Counted from the stretch's first letter, positions 43,898 through 53,643 are shown. The stretch: DNA of 64,000 nucleotides from Cryobacterium sp. SO1 (GCF_004210215.2 NZ_CP067394.1:2480001-2544000); one strand, 5' to 3'. Numbers and translations are program-made. The notes: a model not told the origin generated them from the letters alone.

Positions 43898-44030
43898 CTC
43901 GACCGCAGTTTGTTCCTGCTGCGGCAGGACTCTGCCGTGTCACCAAGTGCACGCCTTGGCTGGAGGAGTTGGCTTCGTCTGTCGACGATGCGGCCTATGG
44001 ATAGCCCTACGTCTGCATAACGACACGTGA
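43887..44030 (+). CDS. Small zinc-ribbon-like protein (47 aa)
   Basis: A GTG at 43887 overlaps the previous stop by 11 bases and opens a 47-codon frame. The product has two knuckles, VCSCCGRTLPC and VCRRCGLW, a spacing typical of four-Cys zinc ribbons. There is no clear ribosome site, as expected for coupled translation. Its function is unknown; metal binding or nucleic-acid contact are possible. Confidence 0.45.
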   Translation: MAFDSTAVCSCCGRTLPCHQVHALAGGVGFVCRRCGLWIALRLHNDT

Positions 44031-44094
44031 CGATGCGTGTTCGTCTACAACGAGTGAGACACTCGCACACCGGGAAACCCCGGTGTCATTCTCT

Positions 44095-45222
44095 TTACTG
44101 GCGGAGCAACGGGAACTCAACGGTGAAGGTCGCGCCACGGCCGACACCCTCACTCTCGGCTCGGATGCTTCCGCCGTGGGCCTCGGTGATGGACTTGGCA
44201 ATCGCCAGGCCTACCCCCGACCCGCCGTGAGCGCGGTCCCGGCTTGCGTCCACTCGGTAGAAACGCTCAAAGACATGCGAAATGTGATCGGCAGGAATCC
44301 CATCGCCCTCGTCGGACACGGCTATCACCGCTCTGCCGTCCACTACCGTTGCGGAAATCACCACCTCGCGCCCGGACGGGGTGTGCCGAACCGCGTTGTC
44401 GAGGAGATTCGTCAGGACCTGACCGATGCGATCGCTGTCCCCGCTGACAGCAGCGTCGCGGGCTTCTCCAGACATGGTGACCGTCAGCGTGACGTTCTGG
44501 GCAGCGTATTGCGCCGTCGCCTGGGCTACTGCGTCCGCGACTACCTGGGCAACGGGCAGGCGTCGTCGGTGCATAGTGAGTCGGCCTTCCTCTGCAGTCG
44601 TCACGATGGCGACGTCCTCGCTCAGCCGTGCCAGACGGGTGACCTGGTCCCCCAGCATCGTGAGGGTTGCCGGATCCGCTTCCTGAACGCCATCGGCGAT
44701 GGCCTCAAGGTAGGCGCCGATGGTGGTGATCGGGGTACGCATTTCGTGCGCCAGGTCGCCCAGCATCCTCGTTCTGGTCACTTCGATCCGGCCCAGATCG
44801 GTGGCCATCGAGTTGAAGGCCGACGTGAGGTCGTCGAACTCACTGCCCAGGCCCACAGCGGGGATACGCGCCGTGTAGTCTCCGTCCGCCACCCGGCCAG
44901 CCGCTTCAGTGACGGGTGCCAGGGATCGCGTGATCCGGCGGGAGAGGAACAGGCTCACCCCGACTGACGCTGCCAGAGCAGCAAAAAGGGCGACGGCCAG
45001 GGAAAGCATGGATGCCGTCCGGAATGCCTCCTCGGCATGCACCGTTGAGTCAGCATCAGAACCGCCCATGCCCATCATGTGAACGTGGAATATGGCCGGG
45101 CCGATCCCTGCGACGACGACCCAAGCAGTTGCGACTCCGACGAGTACAACGACGAGGATGGCGCCGAGCAGGCGAGCGCTGAGGTCCCTAGGGCCAGGGA
45201 CCCGAGTGCGTGTTCTGCTCAC
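44095..45222 (-). CDS. OmpR-linked sensor histidine kinase with His/Met-rich sensor loop
   Basis: The 375-residue protein has a first membrane helix (residues ~18-40), a short outer loop, a second helix (~70-95), a HAMP domain, the phospho-acceptor H159 in LAHEMRTP, and a HATPase_c domain with NLLDNAVRHTP. The outer loop carries HVHMMGMGG (residues 46-54), a soft-metal-binding pattern for copper or silver. The start overlaps the regulator's stop by four bases. Its copy at 42711 is decayed. Confidence 0.9.
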   Translation of the reverse strand: MSRTRTRVPGPRDLSARLLGAILVVVLVGVATAWVVVAGIGPAIFHVHMMGMGGSDADSTVHAEEAFRTASMLSLAVALFAALAASVGVSLFLSRRITRSLAPVTEAAGRVADGDYTARIPAVGLGSEFDDLTSAFNSMATDLGRIEVTRTRMLGDLAHEMRTPITTIGAYLEAIADGVQEADPATLTMLGDQVTRLARLSEDVAIVTTAEEGRLTMHRRRLPVAQVVADAVAQATAQYAAQNVTLTVTMSGEARDAAVSGDSDRIGQVLTNLLDNAVRHTPSGREVVISATVVDGRAVIAVSDEGDGIPADHISHVFERFYRVDASRDRAHGGSGVGLAIAKSITEAHGGSIRAESEGVGRGATFTVEFPLLRQ

Positions 45223-45956
45223 GCTCCGACGCCCATCTGGTAGCCAACTCCGCGCACTGTCCGGATGAAGACCGGTGACGACGGATCCTCACCGATCTTG
45301 CGCCGCACATGCCCGATATGCACATCCACAAGATGCGGATCGCTCATCCAACCGTCACCCCATACGGCCTCAATGAGTTGCTGCCGAGAGAAGACAATGC
45401 GAGGTTGGCCGGCCAACGCCACCAGCACCTCGAACTCGGTGCGGGTGAGGTCTACCGGCTCACCGCTTCGGTGGACTTCGCGGCCGGCGACGTCGATGTG
45501 AAGGGAGCCAAAGACAAGAGGCGGTGTGCCGAGTGCGGCGGCCTGTTCGCTGGGGCGCGGTCGGCGGAGCATAGCGCGCACTCGAGCCACAAGCTCTCGC
45601 GGGCTGAAGGGTTTGGTCAGGTAGTCGTCTGCTCCTACAGAGAGGCCAACGAGTTTGTCGATCTCCTCGACCCGCGCGGTCAGCATGATGATGTAGCAAT
45701 CAGTGAAGGTGCGAACGGTACGACAAACCTCAATGCCATCCATCCCCGGCAGGCCCAGGTCGAGAACGATGATGGCGGGGGCCCAATCGCGTGCCTTCGT
45801 CACGGCGGACTGGCCGTCGGCCGCCGTCTCAACGTCGAATCCATCTCGCTCCAAGTAGCCGGCCACCAACTCGAGCAGCGGTACCTCGTCGTCGACCACC
45901 AAGACTCGCGGACGCGGCTCCGCAGTGGTCTGTGGCCTGAAGGTCGTTGACATCAT
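45219..45956 (-). CDS. OmpR-type response regulator
   Basis: The 245-residue product has a receiver domain with acidic residues VDDE near 21-24, the phospho-acceptor D66 in IIVLDLGLP and the switch TAR, then a winged-helix DNA-binding domain (LTRTEFEVLVALAGQPRIVFSRQQLIE). It precedes its kinase. Two ATGs are adjacent at the start. Position beside the copZ-copA operon suggests control of copper genes. Confidence 0.92.
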   Translation of the reverse strand: MMSTTFRPQTTAEPRPRVLVVDDEVPLLELVAGYLERDGFDVETAADGQSAVTKARDWAPAIIVLDLGLPGMDGIEVCRTVRTFTDCYIIMLTARVEEIDKLVGLSVGADDYLTKPFSPRELVARVRAMLRRPRPSEQAAALGTPPLVFGSLHIDVAGREVHRSGEPVDLTRTEFEVLVALAGQPRIVFSRQQLIEAVWGDGWMSDPHLVDVHIGHVRRKIGEDPSSPVFIRTVRGVGYQMGVGA

Positions 45957-46345
45957 GGTCTCATTGTCCCTCCGGGTTCATCCCGGACCGCTGCAATGAG
46001 CGGCTGCAGCCAATATCCCCAGTCAATCTTTGTCAAAAGCCTGACTAGTGGGCTTCGCTCACCGCTGGTTGCGTCGTCCGTGCCGCATGGGAGGGCGATC
46101 ACGTTGTACCCGATGACCCACCCCCCACCACGGCAACTCGTCTCGCCGCCTGTTGGAGCGCGGCGATCTTCTCTGCCTTTCCCTCTGGCAACACCTCGGC
46201 GCATGGCATCCATCAACATGCCCGCGTGAGCTCCACCGTGACCCATCGTGTCCCGAGCTGTCCGTGTGGCCTGCCCGTCGTGGGTCGCAGCTCGTTCGTG
46301 CCCGTCATGCGACATAGCCGGGATGCCCACCGGGGTATCAGTCAA
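45953..46345 (-). pseudogene. Possible relic of a CopB-type P-ATPase N-terminus
   Basis: The frame begins with a His/Gly-rich segment (SHDGHERAATHDGQ, GHGGAHAGMLMDAMRR) like the metal-binding start of CopB-type heavy-metal ATPases. After ~50 residues it is Arg/Gly-rich and not protein-like, although the frame reaches 45953 and overlaps the response-regulator start by four bases. A real small His-rich gene coupled to the regulator is the alternative. Confidence 0.3.
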
Positions 46346-46412
46346 CAGGGGCCCGCGAGCCGGTCGGTTCCACGTTTTCGAAATGAAACTTCGAGGCGAT
46401 CGGGCGAACCTG

Positions 46413-46429
46413 ATACCCCAAGGGGGTAT
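46413..46429. promoter_or_regulatory. CsoR-type copper operator
   Basis: ATACCCCAAGGGGGTAT is a near-perfect palindrome of the GTACCCC-N-GGGGGTAT type bound by CsoR. It lies 67 bases before the CopZ-like gene. A second, weaker GCCCCCAGGGGTA follows about 13 bases later. No csoR gene is in the window. Confidence 0.75.
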
Positions 46430-46496
46430 AGTTCGATGTGCCCCCAGGGGTAAACGTGACGGAATTGACCGTCAGCGACGAAGGGAAATTCTGATC

Positions 46497-46829
46497 ATGC
46501 TTACCGGTAAAGAAAACGACCTCGGCCTCACGGACTCATCTTGTGCGTGCGCTCATGTCTCACATCCAGACGGCGATAACGCTTCACCCAAAACGGCGCG
46601 CTCGGGCTTTTCGAGCACGGTCCAGGTTGCCGGGATGACCTGCTCTCACTGTGTCGCGAGCGTGACCACCGAACTAGGCCGAGTAGCGGGTACTGACAGC
46701 GTCAGCGTCGACCTCGCACCCGGCGGCCTCTCCCTGGTCACCGTGTCCAGCAGCAGTCCTGTCGATCCAGCGGCAATTGCCGCCGCCATTGCTGAAGCGG
46801 GCTACGAACTGATCCGCCAGACCCCATGA
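46497..46829 (+). CDS. copZ: CopZ-like heavy-metal-associated protein
   Basis: The ATG at 46497 gives a 110-residue protein with an N-terminal Cys/His-containing extension ([11 protein letters not shown]) and one HMA domain, whose metal site is [11 protein letters not shown] near residue 50. It is a cytosolic copper chaperone. It overlaps the copA start by four bases, so it feeds CopA directly. The N-terminal extension is absent from typical ~70-residue CopZ and may add a second metal site. Confidence 0.85.
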   Translation: MLTGKENDLGLTDSSCACAHVSHPDGDNASPKTARSGFSSTVQVAGMTCSHCVASVTTELGRVAGTDSVSVDLAPGGLSLVTVSSSSPVDPAAIAAAIAEAGYELIRQTP

Positions 46830-49123
46830 GTGGCATACAGGTCGATCTTGTCGTCGGCGGAATGACCTGCACTTCGTGTGCAGCGCGGATCGAAAAGAAA
46901 CTGAATCGGATGACGGGCGTCGAGGCCACCGTCAACTACGCGACGGAGAAGGCGAGCGTGTTCATTCCAGACGGGACGTCCGTTGAGGATGCGATCGCCA
47001 CCATTGAGGCAAGCGGATACACGGCCGTTCTCCCCCGCTCCGAGAGGCCCACGCCCGACGGGACGGTATTGCCCACCGAGGCCGACAAAGAAGTTGAAAG
47101 TCTTCGCCAGCGACTCGTGATCTCCGCGGTGTTGGCAGCACCCGTCGTGGCCCTGTCCATGATCGCCCCCCTCCAGTTCTCCAACTGGCAGTGGCTTGCC
47201 CTTACACTCGCCGGCCCCGTAGCGATCTGGGGTGCCTGGCCATTCCACCGGGCCGCTTGGGTCAACCTGCGGCACGGCGCAGCGACCATGGACACTTTGA
47301 TCAGCATGGGAGTGCTCGCGGCACTCGGGTGGTCGCTTTACGCCCTGTTCTTCGGCACCGCGGGAATGACCGGAATGACGATGAGCCTCAGCCTCACGAC
47401 AGAACCCGGCGGCGCCGCGCACGAAATCTACCTCGAAGTCGCGTCGGCTGTCACCGTCTTCATCCTGGCCGGTCGATACTTCGAGGCGCGGGCGAAGAAG
47501 CAATCGGGCGCAGCCCTCCGTGCCTTGCTCGAACTGGGCGCGAAAGACGCGACACTGCTGCGTGGCGGCGTCGAAACAACTGTGCCCACATCTTCTTTGA
47601 TCGTCGGTGACCATTTCGTGGTGCGGCCCGGCGAGGAAATCGCCACAGACGGCACCGTCGTCGAGGGCAACTCGGCGGTCGATGCGAGCATGCTCACCGG
47701 AGAGTCCGTTCCCGTCGAGGTCGGCCCGGGCGATGCCGTGGTCGGCGCCACCTTGAACTCCGGTGGCCGCCTCGTCATCCAGGCAACGCGTATCGGCTCC
47801 GATACCCAGCTGGCCCAGTTGGGTCGCTTGGTCGAACAGGCCCAGACCGGCAAAGCGGAGGTGCAACGACTCGCTGATCGAGTATCCGCCATTTTCGTGC
47901 CCATCGTGATCGCCCTCGCCCTTGGCACCCTCGTTGTATGGCTTTTGATCGGAGCCGGCCCCGTGGTGGCATTCACGGCAGCGGTGGCGACACTGATCAT
48001 CGCCTGCCCTTGTGCCCTCGGGTTGGCCACGCCAACGGCTCTACTTGTTGGAACCGGTCGGGGCGCGCAACTCGGCATCCTCATCAAGGGACCGCAAATT
48101 CTCGAGTCGACGCGGCGAGTCGACACCATCGTTCTCGACAAGACCGGCACCGTCACCACCGGGCAGATGACCCTCGTCGCGGTCCACCCGAATCGAAACG
48201 TCACCGAAGAGGAACTCCTCGCTTTCGCCGGAGCCGCCGAGTCGGGATCAGAACACCCGATCGCCAGGTCGATCGTGACGGGCGCACAAGCACGCGTTGT
48301 CTCGCTCCCCGAACCGGAGTCGTTCTCGTCCACAGCCGGGCTCGGTGTGCAGGCCGTCATTGACGGACGCATTGTTCTGGTGGGACGCCCCAGCTGGCTC
48401 AGCGAGCATTGGTCTATCGAGCTTCCCGCCGACCTCCAGTTCGCACTGTCCGCCTGCGAGAAGCAGGGCCAGACAGTCGTTGCCGTCGCGTGGGACGGGC
48501 AGGCGCAAGGCATCCTGGCGGTATCCGACGTCGTCAAGGACTCCAGCGCCGCCGCAATCGGGGAATTTCGTCGCCTGGGTTTGCGACCCGTGCTCTTGAC
48601 TGGTGACAACGAGACCGTGGCGCGCGTCGTCGGCACAGAACTCGGCATCGCTGATGTTCGCGCTGGTGTCCTCCCTGCTGAGAAAGCCGAAGTCATCCGG
48701 GCGCTCCAGCAGGAAGGGCGCGTAGTAGCCATGGTCGGCGACGGAGTGAACGACGCAGTGGCGTTGGCTACCGCGGACCTGGGCATCGCGATGGGCACCG
48801 GCACCGACGTCGCCATCGAGGCCAGCGATCTGACCTTGATCCGCAGCGACCTTGTCGCTGCCGCCGACGCCATCCGGCTTTCTCGGCGCACCCTAGCCAC
48901 CATCAAAGCCAACCTCTTCTGGGCTTTCGCATACAACGTGGCCGCGATCCCTCTTGCCATGCTGGGCCTGCTCAATCCGTTGATCGCCGGCGCCGCCATG
49001 GCGCTCTCGTCGGTCTTCGTGGTCAGCAACAGCCTCCGACTGCGCGGCTTCCGAGGACTGACCGTTGCCACTGCGACTCCCGTCACGCCCCAGCCCAGCG
49101 CTCAGCCAGTGGGGATCAATTAG
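46826..49123 (+). CDS. copA: Copper-exporting P1B-type ATPase
   Basis: The 765-residue protein has an N-terminal HMA domain ([10 protein letters not shown] near residue 12), six to eight membrane segments, TGES near residue 290, the intramembrane CPC in [13 protein letters not shown] near 395, the phosphorylation motif DKTGT near 437, and SEHPIAR. The hinge reads GDGVNDAV instead of the usual GDGxNDAP. It exports Cu(I) to the outside. The second HMA of some CopA is absent. The gene follows copZ behind the CsoR-type operator. Confidence 0.95.
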   Translation: MSGIQVDLVVGGMTCTSCAARIEKKLNRMTGVEATVNYATEKASVFIPDGTSVEDAIATIEASGYTAVLPRSERPTPDGTVLPTEADKEVESLRQRLVISAVLAAPVVALSMIAPLQFSNWQWLALTLAGPVAIWGAWPFHRAAWVNLRHGAATMDTLISMGVLAALGWSLYALFFGTAGMTGMTMSLSLTTEPGGAAHEIYLEVASAVTVFILAGRYFEARAKKQSGAALRALLELGAKDATLLRGGVETTVPTSSLIVGDHFVVRPGEEIATDGTVVEGNSAVDASMLTGESVPVEVGPGDAVVGATLNSGGRLVIQATRIGSDTQLAQLGRLVEQAQTGKAEVQRLADRVSAIFVPIVIALALGTLVVWLLIGAGPVVAFTAAVATLIIACPCALGLATPTALLVGTGRGAQLGILIKGPQILESTRRVDTIVLDKTGTVTTGQMTLVAVHPNRNVTEEELLAFAGAAESGSEHPIARSIVTGAQARVVSLPEPESFSSTAGLGVQAVIDGRIVLVGRPSWLSEHWSIELPADLQFALSACEKQGQTVVAVAWDGQAQGILAVSDVVKDSSAAAIGEFRRLGLRPVLLTGDNETVARVVGTELGIADVRAGVLPAEKAEVIRALQQEGRVVAMVGDGVNDAVALATADLGIAMGTGTDVAIEASDLTLIRSDLVAAADAIRLSRRTLATIKANLFWAFAYNVAAIPLAMLGLLNPLIAGAAMALSSVFVVSNSLRLRGFRGLTVATATPVTPQPSAQPVGIN

Positions 49124-49206
49124 CAGGCTGCTCACGTTCACAGCTGAACTTTGTCAAGTGCCGATACGGTAGCCGGGTATCTATTTTTCGGTCGACTGGA
49201 GGTGAC

Positions 49207-49686
49207 ATGAACTCGCAGAGTATTGCTGCTGCTGGTCGTCGCCGAAAGCCCGTTTACTCCATCGCGTTCACGGCCGCTCTGGTGTTGGCAGCCATGCTAT
49301 TGAGCCTGCTAGCCATGCACTCCATGATCGGTAGTCACGGCTCAATCTCACATACTGCCGACGCTGCCGCCCATGAAACCGCACTACCTACCGCCGTAGA
49401 AGCTGGGGTTCTCACAACCGCCGGAGCTGTGGCGGCGGTCATTCCACTCAGTGCGCATGCCGAAGTCGGACTCCACGGCTGCGCGGACTGCATGCTCGTC
49501 TGTGCAGTATGGGCGATGACCTGCGCCCTGCTACTCGTCCTGGCCGCGCTGATCGTGCTCGCGCGCTACCCGGCAACGTATCGGCGCCTCCTCGACGCTG
49601 GCGGGCGGATCGTCGCAGATTTCCAGGGCCCTGCGCTTCATCTTTTCCGGCCCAGCTTGATCGTGCTTTCCATCAGTCGCACCTAA
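49207..49686 (+). CDS. DUF6153-family membrane protein
   Basis: The 159-residue protein has two or three membrane segments (~residues 20-42 and ~100-125) separated by a loop with a His-rich start (MHSMIGSHGSISHTAD) and GLHGCADCMLVCAVW, matching DUF6153. These proteins occur only near copper and metal-resistance genes of actinobacteria. A GGAGGTGAC site precedes the ATG. Metal handling at the membrane is inferred from context. Confidence 0.7.
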   Translation: MNSQSIAAAGRRRKPVYSIAFTAALVLAAMLLSLLAMHSMIGSHGSISHTADAAAHETALPTAVEAGVLTTAGAVAAVIPLSAHAEVGLHGCADCMLVCAVWAMTCALLLVLAALIVLARYPATYRRLLDAGGRIVADFQGPALHLFRPSLIVLSISRT

Positions 49687-49778
49687 AACCGGCATTGGCC
49701 TTCGCGTCACTTGACGCCTGCCTTCACGACGCCGTATGGCGAACCGGTTTCTTACGCCTGACTCTGAATGGATTGACA

Positions 49779-50390
49779 ATGCCCAAGCCACGTACCTACC
49801 TCCTTACTGCCGCGGCCATCGCGACAGCACTCACTCTCAGCGCCTGCGCCGGCGGAACTACCGATACCGGTTCATCTGCCGCCCCCAGCTCCCCCGATTC
49901 CTCCGCCTCCTCGGTCGATTTCGCCGACGCGGACGTCGAGTTCGCCCAGATGATGATCCCCCATCACGAACAGGCCGTTGAGATGAGCGATGACCTCCTT
50001 GCGAAAGACGGCATCGACCAACGCATCATGGATCTGGCCACCGAGATCAAAGACGCCCAGGAGCCCGAAATCCAGCAGCTCGAATCGTGGCTGACAGCCT
50101 GGGGCATGGATGACACCAGCTCCAGCGAGATGGATATGTCTGACATGGATCACGGCACGGACGGCATGATGTCCGATGACGACATGAACGCCCTCAAGTC
50201 CGCGTCCTCAGAGGACGCCGGGAAGCTTTTCCTCGAACAGATGATCGTTCATCACCAGGGCGCCATCGCCATGGCGCAGACCGAGATCGACGAGGGACAA
50301 TACCCGGACGCGGCTGACATGGCCACGAACATCGTAGAGAGCCAGACGGCTGAGATTGATGTCATGAACGACATCCTCGCCACACTGTAG
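49779..50390 (+). CDS. DUF305 lipoprotein
   Basis: The ATG at 49779 gives a 203-residue lipoprotein (TLSACAGG, Cys near residue 23). It has the two-fold DUF305 pattern, MMIPHHEQAVEMSDDLL and QMIVHHQGAIAMAQTE, ferritin-like helices with paired His and Met that bind metal. A Met/His-rich linker (MDMSDMDHGTDGMM) lies between them. DUF305 proteins accompany copper resistance genes and probably store or shield copper outside the membrane. It is followed by a strong terminator. Confidence 0.88.
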   Translation: MPKPRTYLLTAAAIATALTLSACAGGTTDTGSSAAPSSPDSSASSVDFADADVEFAQMMIPHHEQAVEMSDDLLAKDGIDQRIMDLATEIKDAQEPEIQQLESWLTAWGMDDTSSSEMDMSDMDHGTDGMMSDDDMNALKSASSEDAGKLFLEQMIVHHQGAIAMAQTEIDEGQYPDAADMATNIVESQTAEIDVMNDILATL

Positions 50391-50403
50391 AACTCCTCCA
50401 CCA

Positions 50404-50434
50404 GGAGCGGGGCCGCGCATCGCGGCCCCGCTCC
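50404..50434. terminator. Terminator after the DUF305 gene
   Basis: GGAGCGGGGCCGCG pairs perfectly with CGCGGCCCCGCTCC around CAT, a 14-base stem 13 bases after the DUF305 stop. It closes the copZ-copA-DUF6153-DUF305 group. Confidence 0.9.
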
Positions 50435-50520
50435 GCGGCGTGCCCAACTCGGAAACCATCTCCTTGCCTCCCTAAGGCCCCGATGGAGCGCGCCATTGTG
50501 ATCGCAAGGACCACCTCTTC

Positions 50521-51363
50521 ATGACCGCATCACCCGATCTTTCCCGCAAAGAACTGCGTCTGGCCGAAAAGCACCCGCACCGCCGCCTCCGAGCACAACG
50601 ACCACTCCCCGCGACCCGTCAACCGGCCCGCCGCATGAAAGTTACCCCTCGTAAACAGCTGTCTTCCGCGGCCGCTCTTGCGTTCGCTGCCCTCCTCGCG
50701 ATCAGCGTGTCGGTCCCAGCACTCGTCGTGAACCCTTACGCGCAGACCCTCGCGGCGCCCACTGAGCGATCCGATATGGAAGTACAAAGCTTGACGGCGT
50801 CGGGAAACGGAACCATCGCTGTCGCCCAGGACACGTACACGTCCCAAGCCATCCAGGAGACGCTGCGGACTGAGGACTCGCTCCCGGGCGTCTACTCCCA
50901 GACCGCAAATACCTACGTGAATTATCTCGGCTCTGCAATTCAGTGGCCCTTCCTTGTCGGAGTACCCATCACCACTGACTTCGGCCCTCGGATTCCCCCG
51001 TGCGATGGATGCTCCAGCTTCCACAAGGGCATCGATATGAACCCGGGCGTGAATACTCCAATTCAGGCGGTAGCGGACGGCGTCGTACGAGAAGTCTCCA
51101 GCACCGACAAAAGCGGCCTGGGTGTGTACGCGATCATCGACCACATGATCGATGGGCGTCTGGTCAGTAGCCTGTACGCCCACATGACGGAAGGCACCCT
51201 GGCACTTGCCGTCGGCGACCCCGTCCTCGTCGGCCAGCTGGTGGGGAATGTCGGCAATACCGGCCAAAGCACCGGGCCACACCTTCACTTCGAGATTCTC
51301 CTCGATGGCATCACGCCCATTGACCCGTACGCCTGGCTAACAAAAAATGTGAGCACACGATGA
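50521..51363 (+). CDS. M23-family peptidase, exported
   Basis: The 280-residue protein has a long basic leader, a membrane or signal helix (ALAFAALLAISVSVPALVV near residue 55) and a C-terminal LytM/M23 domain. Its zinc ligands are visible: His and Asp in SFHKGIDMNPG and His-x-His in TGPHLHFEI. It is a peptidoglycan endopeptidase or an inactive relative. Its stop overlaps the next, also M23, gene by four bases. Confidence 0.85.
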   Translation: MTASPDLSRKELRLAEKHPHRRLRAQRPLPATRQPARRMKVTPRKQLSSAAALAFAALLAISVSVPALVVNPYAQTLAAPTERSDMEVQSLTASGNGTIAVAQDTYTSQAIQETLRTEDSLPGVYSQTANTYVNYLGSAIQWPFLVGVPITTDFGPRIPPCDGCSSFHKGIDMNPGVNTPIQAVADGVVREVSSTDKSGLGVYAIIDHMIDGRLVSSLYAHMTEGTLALAVGDPVLVGQLVGNVGNTGQSTGPHLHFEILLDGITPIDPYAWLTKNVSTR

Positions 51364-52649
51364 CGAGCCCTCAGCGTGATCAACGTCGCACGCCGCGCCG
51401 AAACCTGAACGCACTCTGGACCGCGGCCGTGGTCCTGACTTTGGTGTCAGGTGCGGGCTGGGCTGCCCAACCGGCAGTAGCAGCCGAGTATCCGTCCTGG
51501 TCCGATGTTGAAAACGCGCGAGCGAACGAAGCGTCCAAACAAGATCAAATCAGCACACTCAACACCCTCATTTCTGGCCTGACAGCCGACGTCGCCGCCG
51601 CACAAGAAGAGTCCACACGCCGCGGCGCCGAATTCGAACACGCCCAGGGCGCCTTCGACGAGGCCACCTACCGTGCCACAGCTCTGCAAGCCCAGGCTGA
51701 CGATGCCGGCGCGCAAGCCGCACTCTCCAGCGAACAAGCCGGCCGGCTCGCGGCAGGGCTCGCCCGCAGCGGGGGCGCCGACCTTTCTATGGCCATCCTC
51801 CTCGCGGGAGACGAAACTGACGCTTTGCTGTATCAGCTGGGCTCCATGAGCAAACTCACGGAGCGTTCCGCCGCGGTCTACGATCAGGCCGCATCCGACC
51901 GAAATTCCGCAACCGCCCTGACCGACCAGGCGAAAGTGGCACAACAAAAGCTCGGCTCCTTGGCCAAGGAGGCCGAGACGGCCCTGACCAAGGCCATTGC
52001 CGCTAGCGCCGCAGTGGAAGTCACTCTCGCCGAGCAGCAAACAAACGCGGGCATTATGCAAGCCCAACTTGCCGTGCTGACCGACGGCCGCGCTGCCACT
52101 GAAGTCGACTTTGCCACAGGAGAGGAAGCCCGACGGGTTGCCGAGGCTGCAGCAGCCGCCGCCGCGGCAGCAGCGAAGGCATCTACGGGCGGTTCGGGAG
52201 GGTCGAGCGGGTCAGGCTCCGACTCCGGCCAACTCAGCGGACAGGGCTGGGCACTTCCCGTGTCCGGGTGGATCAGCGACAACTTCGGTCCGCGTCCCAA
52301 CAAACCCGTCGCCGGAGTGGGCGCGTTCCACTACGGCACAGACCTCGCCGCCGGGTGCGGCGTTCCGGTCAAGGCCGCAACGGGAGGCACCGTCATCTAC
52401 TCCGGGTACCTCGGCAGCTATGGCAACTGGGTGCTCATCGATCACGGCAATGGTGTCCAGACCGGGTACGCCCATAACAGCGAGATCCTGATCAGCAACG
52501 GCCAGCAGGTGTCCGCCGGGGAGACCATTTCGTTGGTCGGGACCACCGGGGCATCCTCCGGCTGCCACCTGCACTTTGAAACTCGAGTCGATGGCGCCCG
52601 CATCGATCCGGAGCCGTTCATGAGCGCACGAGGCATCACCCTTGGCTAG
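51360..52649 (+). CDS. M23 peptidase with coiled-coil (EnvC/RipA-like)
   Basis: The 429-residue product has a signal sequence cleaved near AVAAEYP, a long coiled coil (~residues 40-270, rich in Ala, Gln and Glu), a Gly/Ser linker, and an M23 domain with FHYGTDLAAGCG and CHLHFETRV as zinc ligands. The layout matches cell-wall hydrolases that are restrained by their coiled coil. It pairs with the preceding M23 gene. Why two such genes sit in a copper region is unclear. Confidence 0.85.
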   Translation: MTSPQRDQRRTPRRNLNALWTAAVVLTLVSGAGWAAQPAVAAEYPSWSDVENARANEASKQDQISTLNTLISGLTADVAAAQEESTRRGAEFEHAQGAFDEATYRATALQAQADDAGAQAALSSEQAGRLAAGLARSGGADLSMAILLAGDETDALLYQLGSMSKLTERSAAVYDQAASDRNSATALTDQAKVAQQKLGSLAKEAETALTKAIAASAAVEVTLAEQQTNAGIMQAQLAVLTDGRAATEVDFATGEEARRVAEAAAAAAAAAAKASTGGSGGSSGSGSDSGQLSGQGWALPVSGWISDNFGPRPNKPVAGVGAFHYGTDLAAGCGVPVKAATGGTVIYSGYLGSYGNWVLIDHGNGVQTGYAHNSEILISNGQQVSAGETISLVGTTGASSGCHLHFETRVDGARIDPEPFMSARGITLG

Positions 52650-53597
52650 GCGGCGTCAGTCCCAGTTGGCCGGCCCGATGCTGATCGCTATGGGAGCAGC
52701 CGTTGCCCTGGCCGGCTACTCGACGGCGGAAGATCCATCAGATCCGTCAAACCCGACGACTGCATTCGAGCATGTTCACGGTCTTGGTGCCGACCCTGTA
52801 ACCGGAAACACCTACGCGGCAACCCATCACGGCGTGTGGTTGATCCCGACGGGGGTTTGCCCGATACCTATCTCACCGGCCCGGCCCGGCCCGCTGACAC
52901 AGAGTTGACCCAGATCGGTGGCCGCGCCCCAGATGCCATGGGGTTCACAGTCTCCCCCGCCGGGATGCTCTTCATGTCGGGCCACCCGGACCCCACAGAA
53001 CAATCTGCCTCCCGGGCACCGAACCTCGGGCTGGTGTCCAGCAACGACCAAGCACAAACGTGGGACACGTTATCACTGGGCGGACAGACGGACTTTCACG
53101 ACCTCGACACCGTGACCCCGCCCACCGGCGAACTCCGCGTATACGGGTATGACCCGCAGCAAGGCGCCCTGTTGGTCAGCGACGACAGCGGATCCACCTG
53201 GACCACGGGGGCGACCGCCCCGATCCGGGACCTGACAGCAGACCCCTCCGATCCCGATCGGGCCATCGCAACAACGGCGGACGGACTCATCGAAACTTCA
53301 GACGGTGGCCGCACCTTCCGCGCCGTTTCCGACGCGCCCGTCCTGCTGCCTGTGGACATCTTGGATGAAAGCGCCGGCGGCGAGCTTGTTGGCGTCGACC
53401 CTGCCGGTGCGCTGTGGCGACAGGAAGAATCCGGCCTCTGGACGCAGACGGGCGAGGCTCAGGGTGCACCCGAAGCCCTCAGCGCCGTCGGCGGCAGCTC
53501 CCCCTGGATCCTGGTCGCCGACCCTCGCGGGATCAGCGCTTCCCCTGACTTCGGTGCCACGTGGACATCAGTCCTCAGCTACGCCGCCACTCTATGA
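52642..53597 (+). pseudogene. F510_1955-like propeller lipoprotein, frameshifted and without lipid Cys
   Basis: The first frame (from TTG 52642) encodes a signal helix and HVHGLGADPVTGNTYAATHHGVWLIP; the remaining propeller (GFTVSPAGMLFMSGHPDP, then DFHDLD) continues from ~52850 in another frame. Inserting one G in the GGGGG run at ~52849-52853 joins them. The lipobox reads LAGY-S instead of LAGC-S (TAC codon at 52717-52719), so lipid attachment is lost too. Members occur in copper and heavy-metal clusters. Two independent lesions argue for decay rather than sequencing error alone. Confidence 0.75.
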
Positions 53598-53643
53598 CAC
53601 ACCGCTCACACACCCCGAGAATCCAAGAAACGACACCGAGCCC

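Noticed and set aside
47428..49086. Long minus-strand frame opposite copA (552 codons)
   Set aside because: It is Ser/Thr/Arg-rich low-complexity translation of the antisense strand of a well-supported P-type ATPase.
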